In this document: positions 34,877 to 44,059 of the stretch, one piece after another
How the letters are laid out: every line of letters starts with the position of its first letter
Numbering within the stretch: position 1 is the first letter of the stretch
From: Bacillus canaveralius
Lineage (GTDB): Bacteria > Bacillota > Bacilli > Bacillales > Cytobacillaceae
Direction of reading: 5' to 3'
DNA: 56,125 nt
Assembly: GCF_002860125.1 (NCBI RefSeq)
Contig: NZ_PGVA01000057.1
Coordinates: forward strand, 1 to 56,125
Position numbers and translations under genes: made by a program
The notes under the pieces: model-generated
Told to the model about the DNA's origin: nothing
What the model saw: the letters and a program-made list of their open reading frames with translations, nothing else
Database searches by the model: none

Positions 34877-37027
34877 TCAGCGCACAAGAATATAAATGCT
34901 TGCTGATTGCATGTTAAGCGAACTCCCTTCAACAGAAAAGAAAGGGCGTGTTGCAGCTTTTTCATGATTGGCAAGGCCTTGCCACCCTCCACGGTTCCCA
35001 AGCTCAACGACAACATCCGCTAAAGTAGGGTTGAAAATAACGAGAATCGTATTCCAGCAACCAAAATCGCCGACGTCCTTTAACAGATAGCCAAGTATCG
35101 GTTTCGGCATCGGAATAAACTCGACATGGCGGCGAATCATCTCGGCGCTTGGCAAGCGAAAAGCCCGGTGCGATTTTCTGATTCCAATCATGTTTCTGAT
35201 ATATTCCACATTGTCTTTATGCGTGATTTTCCGCTCCCAATCAAGCTGATTGATCAAGTCCGGAGATCGGTAACTATTACCAATTTCTTTTTTAGTCCTG
35301 AAAAATTCCTGGCCGCTGTGCAAAAAAGGAATCCCCTGAGCGAGAATCACCATCGCGGTCGCGAGCCGATGATATTTTCTCCGGATATGTTCGGGTGTCT
35401 CCCCTTCACATTTCATCAGCTTATCCCAAAGCGTATGATTATCATGGGATTCCACATAATTCACAGATTGGCAAGGTTCGAGAAAAATTCCCCGTTCTTT
35501 TTTCTCAAGGCCAACGCTGCCGGCAAGCACTTGCTTTGCTGCTTCGTAATAATGCTCATTGCCAAGCGCATAGCCGCGGTCATAAATATTAAACGTACTT
35601 CCCTTTATCGAATCGCGAAACCAGTCGTTAAACTGTGCGATGCCGGGCATCTGATGCTGATTATGAAGATTCGCTTTTTTGTCCGGGTCAAGCGGAGTGT
35701 TTAAGTCCCAGCCTTCTCCGAGCAGCAGGGCTCCCGGATATATCTCGACGACTGCTTTTCTGATTTGGTTCATAGTCTCAACATCAAAAATCCCCATTAA
35801 ATCGAAGCGAAAACCATCAATATGATATTCCTTCAGCCAAAAGCGGATCGAATCAATGATAAATTTTCTGACCATCGCTCTTTCGGTCGCAATATCATTG
35901 CCTACTCCCGTCCCATTTGAAGGCATGCCATCTTCACCATGTCGAAAAAAATAACCCGGAACAATTTTTTCAAAAGATGACTGTTCGCGTTTATATACAT
36001 GGTTATAGACGACGTCCATAATGACACGCAGCCCCTGCTCATGGACGGATGAAATCATTCTTTTGAGCTCGCGGATCCGCTCATACGGGTTTTCTGGATC
36101 GAGGGAATAGCTGCCGTCCGGAGCATTAAAATGGACTGGATTATAGCCCCAGTTGTACTCCGCTCCTTTTTCCAGTTCATCGACTTCTTCAAAATCGTTA
36201 AAGGGCAGAAATTCAATATGTGTAACACCAAGGCTTTTTATATAGGAAAGGCATGTCGGCTCGCCGTCATTGCCGGTTGTATTAGTCTCCCCTGCACCCA
36301 AATATGATCCTTTTTGAGTCACACCGCTAGCTGGATGAATCGTTAAGTCGCGGATATGTGTCTCATAGATGACCGCGTCGACGGGATGATCAAATGGTGG
36401 AAGTCCAACTTTGTCCGTTCTTGTTTTTTCAATATCAATGATGACTCCATGGTGCCCGTTCGCCGTGACAGCAATCGCATATGGATCGTCGGCATCTTTC
36501 CATTCAAGATTGATACAAACAAGAAAAGAATATCGAAACCCCTCTAAATTGCCGATAACTTCAGCTGACCATATACCCCTTTCGCAACGCTTCATCGGAA
36601 TCGTATCAGCATCTTCATTGTCAAACTTTTTCAAGCTTAGCCTTACGTTAGAGGCAGTTGGCGCCCACAGCTTAAAGATGGATTTTTCAGGTGTGAATCG
36701 GACCCCGAGATCATCACCATCATAAAAAAATTTCTCATCAAACGCAGCCGTTCGGATAACGGCCCCGACTTGCAGGTCCGTCAGTCCCCCATATTCATCG
36801 ATAATCGAATAATTACGGCCCAACTCCAGTTCATTGCCGGAGCGGCAAATATATTTTACCGCATCATCCAAATAGACCTTCTCTTCAATAAAAAGCTCAA
36901 CGCGATTCCCATCAGTTTCGAGCATAAAAGAAGATGAAGCGCCTTCATGGTAGTCAAAGGGCAGCAGAACCGTAATACTCGTAAAATCGTCTATATAGGC
37001 GAAAAAATCGCGCTTGATTGAAATCAT
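34877..37027 (-). CDS. amyX: Type I pullulanase
   Basis: Hydrolyses alpha-1,6 branches of pullulan, limit dextrins or glycogen. 716 aa without a signal peptide, so cytoplasmic like B. subtilis AmyX (718 aa). An N-terminal CBM-like module precedes the GH13 barrel. Motifs: pullulanase signature YNWGYNP, VIMDVVYNHVY, catalytic nucleophile in DGFRFDLMG (near 408), acid in LLLGEGWD, and NYVESHDNHTLWDKL. ATG 37027 overlaps the stop of the lipid-kinase gene (ATGA) and has GGAG before it, so the upstream in-frame extension of 25 codons is rejected. Confidence 0.95.
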   Translation of the reverse strand: MISIKRDFFAYIDDFTSITVLLPFDYHEGASSSFMLETDGNRVELFIEEKVYLDDAVKYICRSGNELELGRNYSIIDEYGGLTDLQVGAVIRTAAFDEKFFYDGDDLGVRFTPEKSIFKLWAPTASNVRLSLKKFDNEDADTIPMKRCERGIWSAEVIGNLEGFRYSFLVCINLEWKDADDPYAIAVTANGHHGVIIDIEKTRTDKVGLPPFDHPVDAVIYETHIRDLTIHPASGVTQKGSYLGAGETNTTGNDGEPTCLSYIKSLGVTHIEFLPFNDFEEVDELEKGAEYNWGYNPVHFNAPDGSYSLDPENPYERIRELKRMISSVHEQGLRVIMDVVYNHVYKREQSSFEKIVPGYFFRHGEDGMPSNGTGVGNDIATERAMVRKFIIDSIRFWLKEYHIDGFRFDLMGIFDVETMNQIRKAVVEIYPGALLLGEGWDLNTPLDPDKKANLHNQHQMPGIAQFNDWFRDSIKGSTFNIYDRGYALGNEHYYEAAKQVLAGSVGLEKKERGIFLEPCQSVNYVESHDNHTLWDKLMKCEGETPEHIRRKYHRLATAMVILAQGIPFLHSGQEFFRTKKEIGNSYRSPDLINQLDWERKITHKDNVEYIRNMIGIRKSHRAFRLPSAEMIRRHVEFIPMPKPILGYLLKDVGDFGCWNTILVIFNPTLADVVVELGNRGGWQGLANHEKAATRPFFSVEGSSLNMQSASIYILVR

Positions 37028-38001
37028 CCTGGATTCATCTCCTTCACATCCCGCTCCTCTCTGTGCAGGTTCCTCGCGCTGATCGGAAGAACGGCAGGAC
37101 AAACCTGGACCTGAATGGGCGTCTTCCCAATAATTTCCCCATCAGCATGAACCATATAAGGCGATGCGGAGTTGATCGTGACGGTTCGTCCCTTGAAGCT
37201 ATCTACCTCCTTAAAACGCAGATGTCCGCCATAGAAAACTGTTCCAAATACAAGCAGCAGCTTCCACCTTGGCAAGCTGTGAACAACCGTCACGTTTAAA
37301 AGCCCGTCATCCGGCATCGCATCTGGAGCGATTTTCATGCCCCCACCATAAAAAGGCTGGTTCGAGACGGTCACAAACCATACAGAATTAAAGCGATATT
37401 CTTTTCCGTCAACGGTTAGTTCGAGGGGACTGCGCCGGAAAGACACAAGTGTTTTAAGGAGAATATAAACATAAATTAGCCGGCCGATTGAGAGACGATT
37501 CAATATTCCTTTAAGGGGGGATGAATTTGCCGCGTCGGAAACAAGGGCATCAAAACCCGCCCCCATATTATTAACAAAGTATGTTTCATGTTGCTGTTCA
37601 TTCACGATTTTTCCAATATCAATGTAACGCGGCAGGCTTTTTCGCTGCCTGAGCAAGATAGTTAAAGCATTTAGAGGATTTTTTGGAATTGAAAATCCGC
37701 GGCTGAAATCATTTCCCGATCCGCCGGGAATAAAGCCAATCCTGACATTTTGATAAGCGACAGCTCCGTTAATCATCTCATGCAATGTTCCATCTCCCCC
37801 GACAGCGGCTAACACGATGTCCGCCCCGTCCGAGTTTTTCGCTATCGATTGTGCCAGTTCCTTTGCATGTCCGGGATATTCCGTAAAAAACGCCAAATAA
37901 GCTATGTGTTTCTCTTGCAGCTCCATTTCAATCTTGTTCCATACTATTTGGCACCGTCCATTTCCGGCACGCGGATTCACAATAAAATAAATTTTCCCCA
38001 T
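37024..38001 (-). CDS. ytlR: YtlR, diacylglycerol-kinase-family lipid kinase
   Basis: 325 aa. DAGK catalytic domain with IVNPRAGNG at the N-terminus, the ATP-binding AAVGGDGTLHEMINGAV (about 66-82) and GFIPGGSGNDFSRGF (about 92-106), then the C-terminal beta domain. It phosphorylates a lipid such as diacylglycerol or sphingosine-like compounds; specificity is unknown. Its stop overlaps the amyX start, making lipid kinase and pullulanase one translational unit. Confidence 0.9.
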   Translation of the reverse strand: MGKIYFIVNPRAGNGRCQIVWNKIEMELQEKHIAYLAFFTEYPGHAKELAQSIAKNSDGADIVLAAVGGDGTLHEMINGAVAYQNVRIGFIPGGSGNDFSRGFSIPKNPLNALTILLRQRKSLPRYIDIGKIVNEQQHETYFVNNMGAGFDALVSDAANSSPLKGILNRLSIGRLIYVYILLKTLVSFRRSPLELTVDGKEYRFNSVWFVTVSNQPFYGGGMKIAPDAMPDDGLLNVTVVHSLPRWKLLLVFGTVFYGGHLRFKEVDSFKGRTVTINSASPYMVHADGEIIGKTPIQVQVCPAVLPISARNLHREERDVKEMNPG

Positions 38002-38034
38002 CGTCGTTTCCTCTTCGGCACTTAGCGTCCGTGT

Positions 38035-38997
38035 TTATTTTTCATCACTGGCATCCCATTCCATTCGTCTCATACTGGATGTTTGGCAATATTCCAGCAA
38101 CGCCTGGGCTGCTTTTAACTGCTGGGCTTTAAGCGGTGATCGCTGTTTGCGCATTGATTGGAACCATTCCTGAAAGCTGCGTTTCTCGATAAAACGGATA
38201 TCATATGGAGCAGATGGAAAATCGATATACCCGTTTCTCGAAAGGATCATTTTTTGAACAGGAAGATCGATATCATATAGTTTCAATATCTTTTTAATAA
38301 CTTTCTCCGTCCGGTTTAAGGCAAGCAACGGACTCAAGATGTTTTGCTCCTTCATTTGATGGCGCTTTATCCAGAATCGCTCTGTTGAACCGGAAAATAC
38401 CGCATTCTCTTCTTCCTCAAGAAAAGATATGCACAATACACCAGACGGCCTGATCAGGACACTTTCTACCTCGACCGGCGCCTGCTTCAATAGAAACACA
38501 GGCTTGTATAAAACTAAAAAAGTATCAGGAAAGCGCTGCAGGAAAAACTTTAGCCGTTCGTCATAATAGAATTTCTGCTCTACATCCGACTTTTCCAGAA
38601 TCGTTGTACTTGCCCATTTCATTTGAAAACGGAACAGCTGGTCAAGGAAATGCTTTTTCAAATCTTCGACTGTTTCCGGTTTGGACGGCAGCGAGGGCGT
38701 GAACAACATGCCCCCATCTTCATCGGAATCTGCACCTTCATCTCCTTCGACGATGGTTTCCGTTTCCGGCTCCTTCTCCGCGATTCGCAAAAATCCTTTT
38801 ATTTTATGAAAGAGCGGTTTATGATCATCTTCAAGCCAAGCGGCTGATTGATCAACGTTGTCTTTAGCGTCTGTTTCCCAGTTCACAAGCAGTTTTTCCC
38901 ACTGCTGTTTTTTTAACCTGACAAACCGGGAAGGATAAAGAAATATATTTTGTTCATAGCGTGATACATAATCTTGCAGCTTAATGAGCTGTCCCAT
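38035..38997 (-). CDS. ytlQ: YtlQ, NERD-like domain protein
   Basis: 320 aa, soluble. The C-terminal half resembles a nuclease-related (NERD-like) domain: FLVLYKPVFLLKQAPVEVESVLI, GVLCISFLEEEENAVF and KMILSRNGYIDF. An acidic linker (EPETETIVEGDEGADSDEDG) lies near residue 100-120. ATG 38997 (MGQLIKLQDYVSRYE) with AAAGGCAGG before it is preferred; the open frame extends 46 codons further into ytlP. It belongs to the tight ytlP-ytlQ-ytlR-amyX run. Function unknown. Confidence 0.8.
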   Translation of the reverse strand: MGQLIKLQDYVSRYEQNIFLYPSRFVRLKKQQWEKLLVNWETDAKDNVDQSAAWLEDDHKPLFHKIKGFLRIAEKEPETETIVEGDEGADSDEDGGMLFTPSLPSKPETVEDLKKHFLDQLFRFQMKWASTTILEKSDVEQKFYYDERLKFFLQRFPDTFLVLYKPVFLLKQAPVEVESVLIRPSGVLCISFLEEEENAVFSGSTERFWIKRHQMKEQNILSPLLALNRTEKVIKKILKLYDIDLPVQKMILSRNGYIDFPSAPYDIRFIEKRSFQEWFQSMRKQRSPLKAQQLKAAQALLEYCQTSSMRRMEWDASDEK

Positions 38998-39022
38998 ATA
39001 GATAAACCTGCCTTTAATTATT

Positions 39023-39595
39023 TCATTCAATATGTAAGGGGAATGTCGCAAACGCCCGATATTTAGGCGTATTCCCTGGATGTATCCTATATAAAACCAC
39101 TTCTGTTGCCAAAAACGAAAGCGGCTCTGTTTCAAGAATATTTTTTTCCTTAAGCTGATGCGGATCTAACCGTTCTGGCCCCGACCAGTTTCTCGCCAGT
39201 GTAATATGTGGCGCAAAAGGCCTTGTTTCGAGTGAATACCCGGCTCTTTCACAGGCAGAAAACACTAAATCCCGGACCTCATGAAGGCGATCTTCCCTTA
39301 TCAATCCGGCCCAGAAAACCCGTGGCGAGTCTTTTTTTCCAAATACACCGATATGGTCGATTGTCAGTCGAAATGCGCCGACATTCGTTAACGCCTGATT
39401 CGTAAGTTCGATCGTCTTCGCAATCTTCTCATCGGATGAAGCACCGAGAAAGGCGAGCGTAACGTGAAAATCTTCTTCATGAACCCATTTTGCAAAAGGA
39501 AAATCCTCGCCGAGCTGCTTTGCTGTTTCATTGAGTTGCTGTTTCGTCTCCTTCGGCAGGCTTACTGCGATAAAATAATGCGGTTGATTACCCAT
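39023..39595 (-). CDS. thpR: RNA 2',3'-cyclic phosphodiesterase (ThpR/LigT family)
   Basis: 190 aa 2H phosphoesterase with its two catalytic HxTx motifs, HVTLAFLG (about 45-52) and HITLARNW (about 130-137). Family members open RNA 2',3'-cyclic phosphates to 2'-phosphates. AAAGGGCGTC precedes the ATG. It corresponds by position to B. subtilis ytlP and heads the ytlP-ytlQ-ytlR-amyX operon. Confidence 0.9.
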   Translation of the reverse strand: MGNQPHYFIAVSLPKETKQQLNETAKQLGEDFPFAKWVHEEDFHVTLAFLGASSDEKIAKTIELTNQALTNVGAFRLTIDHIGVFGKKDSPRVFWAGLIREDRLHEVRDLVFSACERAGYSLETRPFAPHITLARNWSGPERLDPHQLKEKNILETEPLSFLATEVVLYRIHPGNTPKYRAFATFPLHIE

Positions 39596-39830
39596 TGGTT
39601 AGACGCCCTTTCATCGATAACTTTTACCTATTCTAGCAAAATCCTCTCCCAAATCGCAGAAGCTTAAACCCGGCTCTTGTTTGCAGGGCTCGCAGCTCAA
39701 GTCCTTCGATTTGCGAATTCAGGCTTTTTTATCGTATGATTTATTATATAAAATAAATTGGCTCTTCCAAACTGAGGGAGAAGCATTTAATCATACTTCC
39801 TATACTATTTTACCGAAAGGGACGAACATT

Positions 39831-40763
39831 GTGAAAGTAGTAAATAATATTGCTGAATTAATCGGTGATACACCACTCGTAAAATTAAACCGGCTAGCAC
39901 CTGTCGGTGGTGCATCCGTCTACTTAAAGCTCGAATTTTTCAACCCAAGCAAAAGTGTAAAAGACCGGGCAGCATACCATATGATAGTCCTTGCCGAAAA
40001 AGAAGGCAAACTAAAGCCCGGCTCAACGATCATCGAACCGACAAGCGGCAATACCGGAATCGGTTTGGCGATGAACGCGGCTGCACGGGGATACAAGGCG
40101 ATTTTGGTGATGCCGGATACGATGACCCAGGAAAGAATCAATCTTCTTAAAGCCTATGGGGCCGAAGTCGTATTAACTCCCGGTGATGAAAAAATGCCTG
40201 GTGCTATTTTAAAAGCAAGAGAACTGACCGAGCAAATTCCCGACAGTTTCATGCCGATGCAGTTTGAGAATGAAGCAAACCCCGACGCGCACCGCCATTC
40301 GACTGCTCTTGAAATCATTGCAGCCATGGATGAGCTCGGCAAAACTTTGTCAGCATTCGTGGCAACATCCGGTACAGGCGGAACGATAACCGGTACTGGC
40401 GAAGTGCTGCGCAGCCATTATCCTGATTTAAAAGTCCATGTCGTTGAACCAGCCGGTTCTCCAGTTCTATCCGGCGGCCAGCCCGGCAAACATAAGCTCG
40501 TCGGCACAAGCCCCGGGTTTATTCCAGAAATATTGAATGAGGATGTCTACGATCAAATTCATCAAATTAAGGATGAAGAAGCTTACGACATTACGCGGCG
40601 CCTTGCCAGAGAAGAAGGAATTCTGGTTGGCCCGTCTTCAGGAGCCGCCTGCTTTGCTGCGATTGAAACAGCTAAGAAGTTGACACCCGACGATGTAGTC
40701 GTCTGCATCGTGGCCGATACTGGTGAAAGGTATTTATCAAGCGATTTGTTCCGGTTTGAATAA
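39831..40763 (+). CDS. ytkP: YtkP, cysteine-synthase-like PLP enzyme
   Basis: 310 aa, fold type II PLP enzyme of the O-acetylserine sulfhydrylase family. PLP lysine K44 in NPSKSVKDRAAYHM, phosphate loop and substrate motif PTSGNTGIGLAMNAAARGYK, GTGGTITGTGE, and SSGAACFAA near the end. Position and length match B. subtilis YtkP, a paralogue of CysK, so cysteine synthase activity is inferred. GTG 39831 with AAAGGGACG before it is chosen over an in-frame ATG 50 codons upstream. Confidence 0.9.
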   Translation: MKVVNNIAELIGDTPLVKLNRLAPVGGASVYLKLEFFNPSKSVKDRAAYHMIVLAEKEGKLKPGSTIIEPTSGNTGIGLAMNAAARGYKAILVMPDTMTQERINLLKAYGAEVVLTPGDEKMPGAILKARELTEQIPDSFMPMQFENEANPDAHRHSTALEIIAAMDELGKTLSAFVATSGTGGTITGTGEVLRSHYPDLKVHVVEPAGSPVLSGGQPGKHKLVGTSPGFIPEILNEDVYDQIHQIKDEEAYDITRRLAREEGILVGPSSGAACFAAIETAKKLTPDDVVVCIVADTGERYLSSDLFRFE

Positions 40764-40766
40764 ACA

Positions 40767-41036
40767 TTGGAACTGTTTTAGTTTCGATTTAAATGATAAA
40801 TTGAGCCGTTTTAGTTCAATTTGAATAGAATTGACCCTTTTCAGGAAAAAAAGCTTGAAATATAGGCGGCTAGCGGTATTTTGATTACAGATATTTACAT
40901 TAAAATACAAAATTTTACATTTGCAGAGGCAACCGAAAATAATTAAGCGGAAATCAGCGGGAATTAAGCGAAAATCCCTCTGATTTAAGCGAAAAAAACA
41001 GGAATTAAGCGAAAACTGGCTTTTATTAAGCGAAAC
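40767..41036. repeat. Short-phrase repeats downstream of ytkP
   Basis: The core [A/T]ATTAAGCGAAAA or a close variant begins at 40941, 40962, 40983, 41003 and 41023, steps of 21, 21, 20 and 20 bp. Just upstream a looser phrase, TTGRNCYGTTTTAGTT, occurs at 40767 and 40801 with a degenerate copy at 40831. No gene was found in the 409 bp between ytkP and ytjP; these repeats and the terminator occupy most of it. Confidence 0.65.
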
Positions 41037-41054
41037 GATTTTTTTCTGCTGATA

Positions 41055-41112
41055 ATAAAAAGGGACTGATACCCCGGAAGTAATTTCCGATCCGTATCAG
41101 GCCCTTTTTTGT
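41055..41112. terminator. Bidirectional terminator between ytkP and ytjP
   Basis: AAAAAGGGACTGATAC pairs with GTATCAGGCCCTTTTTT, with one bulge, and T-runs on both strands. Confidence 0.85.
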
Positions 41113-41172
41113 GTTTTCATTAAAAGCATATTGACTCAGGGCTGGCCGCTCTTTTTTGAGAACTCGGCTTAT

Positions 41173-42588
41173 TTAGCGGGCCAACTCATAAATGGCCTGA
41201 GCATAAATCGCCGTTGCTTTCAGTAGGTCATCAATATTAATATGTTCATCCTTTTGATGTGCACAGTCCGGACGGCCCGGAAAGAGCGGTCCAAAAGCTA
41301 CTCCGGATTTCAAGGAACGTGCATAGGTGCCGCCACCGATTGATAGCAATTCGGGTTTTTCGCCAGTTTGCTGTTCATACACTTTCTTTAATGTTTGCAC
41401 AAGGAAATTGGATTCCTCGACATGATGCGGCTTCGAGTCGGAAAAATTCTCGATAACAAAGCCTTCCTCCTCAAGCAGCTCTGCGAGTATTGCTTTCGTT
41501 TTCTCCATTTTCAACGTAACCGGGTAGCGAAGATTCAAGCCAAGTCTTCCGCCTTCTTCATGGCTGTAAAACAGTTTCCCCGTATTGATCGTTAAATCTC
41601 CGGTAATCTCGTCGGAATAGGCAATGCCGAGCCCACGGCCGCGCGATTCTTTACAAAAATATTTTGAAACAAACGCGAAAAATTGCTGGGACTTGGCATC
41701 TGTCTCAAGCTGGCAAAGAAAAGCCGCCAGCAGCAGCCCGGCATTTTTTCCTTTGTCAGGCTCCATCCCATGAGCAGATTCCCCTTCCAATTCGAGGATC
41801 AGTTCACCGTTATCGACATAGTATTTTCCTTCAAGCTCGTTTTTCTTTAAGTACTCCGTAAAGCGCTGCAGTACTTCTGTTTGATCGTATGGAACGGACA
41901 AGGACGCCTTTGCAAAGTCCGGAACCATATTGTATCTTCTGCCTGATTGGAAATTGTTCACCTGGATTCTTGACTCGTCTTCTACTGTTTGAGCCGCCTT
42001 CTGAACAAGATCAAAATCGGCTATTCCTTTTTCCGCATAGATGATCGGGAAATCAGCATCTGGAGCAAAGCCCATCGTTGGCATTTCCTCATGCTTAAAA
42101 TAATGCTCTACACAGCGCCACTCACTCTCTTCGTCTGTCCCGATGATCATCCTGACCCGCTTATTTAAAGGAAAACCAAGCTCCTTAACAATTTTCATAG
42201 CATAATAGGCCGCCATCGTCGGACCTTTGTCATCGATAGCGCCACGGGCATAAATTTTCCCATCGCGAATTTCCGCTCCATATGGGTCGCTTGTCCAGCC
42301 ATCCCCTTCCGGCACAACATCAACATGGCAGAGCACGCCGACAATCTCTTCACCCTCGCCAAGCTCAAGATGACCAGCGAGATTGCCAACATTCTTTGTA
42401 ACAAATCCATCTTTGTCGCCAAGATCGAGCATAAACTGCAGAGCTTCTTTCACGCCTTCACCAAGCGGAGCGTCAGCTGTAGCATTTTCCTCATCAAGCA
42501 AGCTTTTAATGCGAAGCAAATTTTGTGTATCATCAATCAATTCATCTTTACGGCTTACCGCCTCTTTTAGCCAATCAATTGGTTTCAT
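41173..42588 (-). CDS. ytjP: PepV-type dipeptidase
   Basis: 471 aa, M20 family metallopeptidase cleaving dipeptides in the cytoplasm. Metal and catalytic residues: VGVLCHVDVVPEGDGW (His, catalytic Asp), GRGAIDD-like ARGAIDDKGPTMAAYYAMK (metal Asp), IIGTDEESEWRCVEHYFKHE (catalytic Glu, metal Glu), PDADFPIIYAEKG, and C-terminal PDCAHQKDEHI (metal His). AGGAGG is present but about 13 nt from the ATG, wider than usual. It corresponds to B. subtilis YtjP. Confidence 0.94.
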   Translation of the reverse strand: MKPIDWLKEAVSRKDELIDDTQNLLRIKSLLDEENATADAPLGEGVKEALQFMLDLGDKDGFVTKNVGNLAGHLELGEGEEIVGVLCHVDVVPEGDGWTSDPYGAEIRDGKIYARGAIDDKGPTMAAYYAMKIVKELGFPLNKRVRMIIGTDEESEWRCVEHYFKHEEMPTMGFAPDADFPIIYAEKGIADFDLVQKAAQTVEDESRIQVNNFQSGRRYNMVPDFAKASLSVPYDQTEVLQRFTEYLKKNELEGKYYVDNGELILELEGESAHGMEPDKGKNAGLLLAAFLCQLETDAKSQQFFAFVSKYFCKESRGRGLGIAYSDEITGDLTINTGKLFYSHEEGGRLGLNLRYPVTLKMEKTKAILAELLEEEGFVIENFSDSKPHHVEESNFLVQTLKKVYEQQTGEKPELLSIGGGTYARSLKSGVAFGPLFPGRPDCAHQKDEHINIDDLLKATAIYAQAIYELAR

Positions 42589-42704
42589 CGCTTTGAAAAA
42601 TCCTCCTAGAACTTTAGTACGATTTCTCCAACAATGTGGAAAATTTTTTGTCTGCCTTTATTATAAAGCTTTTTTTGAAAACTTTGTTGCTATGTAAACA
42701 TAAA

Positions 42705-42734
42705 ACAAAAGACCGCGCTTGCGCAGTCTTTTCA
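42705..42734 (-). terminator. Terminator at the 3' end of the DUF3231 gene
   Basis: AAAAGACCGCGC and GCGCAGTCTTTT form a 12-bp stem with a 2-nt loop in register and TTTTGTTTT on the minus side. It touches the stop codon. Confidence 0.75.
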
Positions 42735-43271
42735 CTTATGTCTCTCCTGGTTATAGAATGGCGGTGTTTTCAACCAGCCTTTATCCTCCATCATTTTCTT
42801 AAATGAAACAGAATAGGCGACCTTCATCATTTGGTATTTCAAAAACATATAAGCAACGTCCACTCTTACAGCTTCCGTCATGCCTCTGACGGCTGCAGTG
42901 ATTCCGACGACTAGATTGTAGGCGAGAAAGTTTGCGATTTCTTCGTCGTTCATCTTTGCTCCGTCCGGGATGCTGCGGTAATCTCCAACGTTTTTTTCTG
43001 GAGTTGTGTCCGGCAGCGGGACACCCTCCTTCAGGAAAAACTCTTCCAGCTCCTTGACCATCGGCCTATGCACATCATTGATAGCCTCGTCAAGCTTCTT
43101 TTTTAGGTCTTCATCCTGGCAAGTGTTGCGGGAAATTTCATCGCCCCGCAGCGTTTGCTTCGTACCGATCAAATAAAACCATAAATTCATCACTTCCCCG
43201 ACATGGAGGGGCTTCATCTCTTTATCTGTGAATTGCTCAAAAGCATCCTTGGTGAGTTGAAAGAAATTCAT
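42732..43271 (-). CDS. DUF3231 family protein
   Basis: 179 aa, predicted all-helical, one half the size of the double-domain DUF3231 proteins. Typical elements: MNLWFYLIGTKQTLRGDE, LEEFFLKEGVPLP, MNDEEIANFLAYNLVVGITAAVRGMTEAVR (split motif) and FLKYQMMKVAYSVSFKKMM. Ferritin-like four-helix packing is plausible. Several relatives occur in spore formers, but no function is known. AGGAGG precedes the ATG. Confidence 0.82.
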   Translation of the reverse strand: MNFFQLTKDAFEQFTDKEMKPLHVGEVMNLWFYLIGTKQTLRGDEISRNTCQDEDLKKKLDEAINDVHRPMVKELEEFFLKEGVPLPDTTPEKNVGDYRSIPDGAKMNDEEIANFLAYNLVVGITAAVRGMTEAVRVDVAYMFLKYQMMKVAYSVSFKKMMEDKGWLKTPPFYNQERHK

Positions 43272-43721
43272 GCCGCTGATTCCTCCTGGACATTGTTTCC
43301 TTTAACTTCCCCATTCCTCTTCTAATTATCCCCATGATTTTATGGTATTAAGAAGCCATAAGTTGCATCTATTTATTTTTCTTAATTTTCGTTTAATTTA
43401 TCATAATAAGCCTGTTTTCGACCATAGTTTATAATAACAAGGCTGAAAGGAGTGATGCTTCATTTGGTTTTGCAAATAAACAAGTTTTACACACTGAAAA
43501 AGTAAATATTTTGTGAACTTTTTTATAAAGCTAGAAATTATCAGATTTTATGGGTAAAATAATAATAGTACAGGTATATACATCTTGGATTTACTCACGA
43601 AGGAATAAAAAGGAGTGTCTGGGGAAAAGAAAATTACATATCATTTGGAGACATGTTCCTAATAGAATCTGTCGGTCGCAGGAAGTGCCACTGGTTTGAA
43701 AAAAGGATAGGGAGTGGTTTT
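43272..43721. other. Intergenic gap between the DUF3231 gene and ytzE
   Basis: 450 bp, AT-rich, divergent promoters expected. A TATAAT stands at 43430-43435 and AAAGGAG sites occur near 43447 and 43609, but the reading frames behind them are only about 15 codons. No RNA or repeat was recognised. Confidence 0.4.
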
Positions 43722-43943
43722 TTGAAACCTTCAACTAACCGAATGTTGAACCGCATCAAGTCCATCTACATGTTTATTCGGAACAATGGAACTGTAACAA
43801 CTCAGGACCTTGTAGAGGAATTTGGTATCACACCTCGAACCATCCAAAGAGACTTGAACGTCCTCGCCTATAATGACTTAGTCACAAGCCCAAGTCGCGG
43901 CAAATGGACCACTACGCAAAAGAAAGTGAAAATGACCTCTTAA
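43722..43943 (+). CDS. ytzE: YtzE, small DeoR-type DNA-binding protein
   Basis: 73 aa consisting of little more than the DeoR helix-turn-helix: NRIKSIYMFIRNNGTVTTQD, LVEEFGITPRTIQRDLNVLAYN, then SPSRGKWTTTQKKVKMTS. It lacks the sugar-binding domain of full DeoR regulators, as B. subtilis YtzE does. TTG 43722 is proposed as start because GGGAGTGG lies 7 nt upstream; ATG 43743 has no ribosome site, and ATG 43653 has one too close. Targets unknown. Confidence 0.85.
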   Translation: MKPSTNRMLNRIKSIYMFIRNNGTVTTQDLVEEFGITPRTIQRDLNVLAYNDLVTSPSRGKWTTTQKKVKMTS

Positions 43944-43965
43944 AAACAAAAAATAGGAACAACCG

Positions 43966-43998
43966 AGCAGGGGTGGCCAGGATATGGCCACCCCTTCC
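43966..43998 (+). terminator. Hairpin after ytzE
   Basis: GGGGTGGCCA and TGGCCACCCC form a perfect 10-bp stem with a 5-nt loop. The T-run is poor (TTCC), so termination strength is uncertain. Confidence 0.55.
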
Positions 43999-44059
43999 AC
44001 ATCGCTTTCACAATAGACAATTAAACAGAGACTGCCCCAGGGACAGCCTCACAGTCTAT

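Noticed and set aside
43453-43506. Tiny gene behind AAAGGAG at 43447
   Set aside because: Only 13-16 codons, poor start spacing and no terminator; not supportable.
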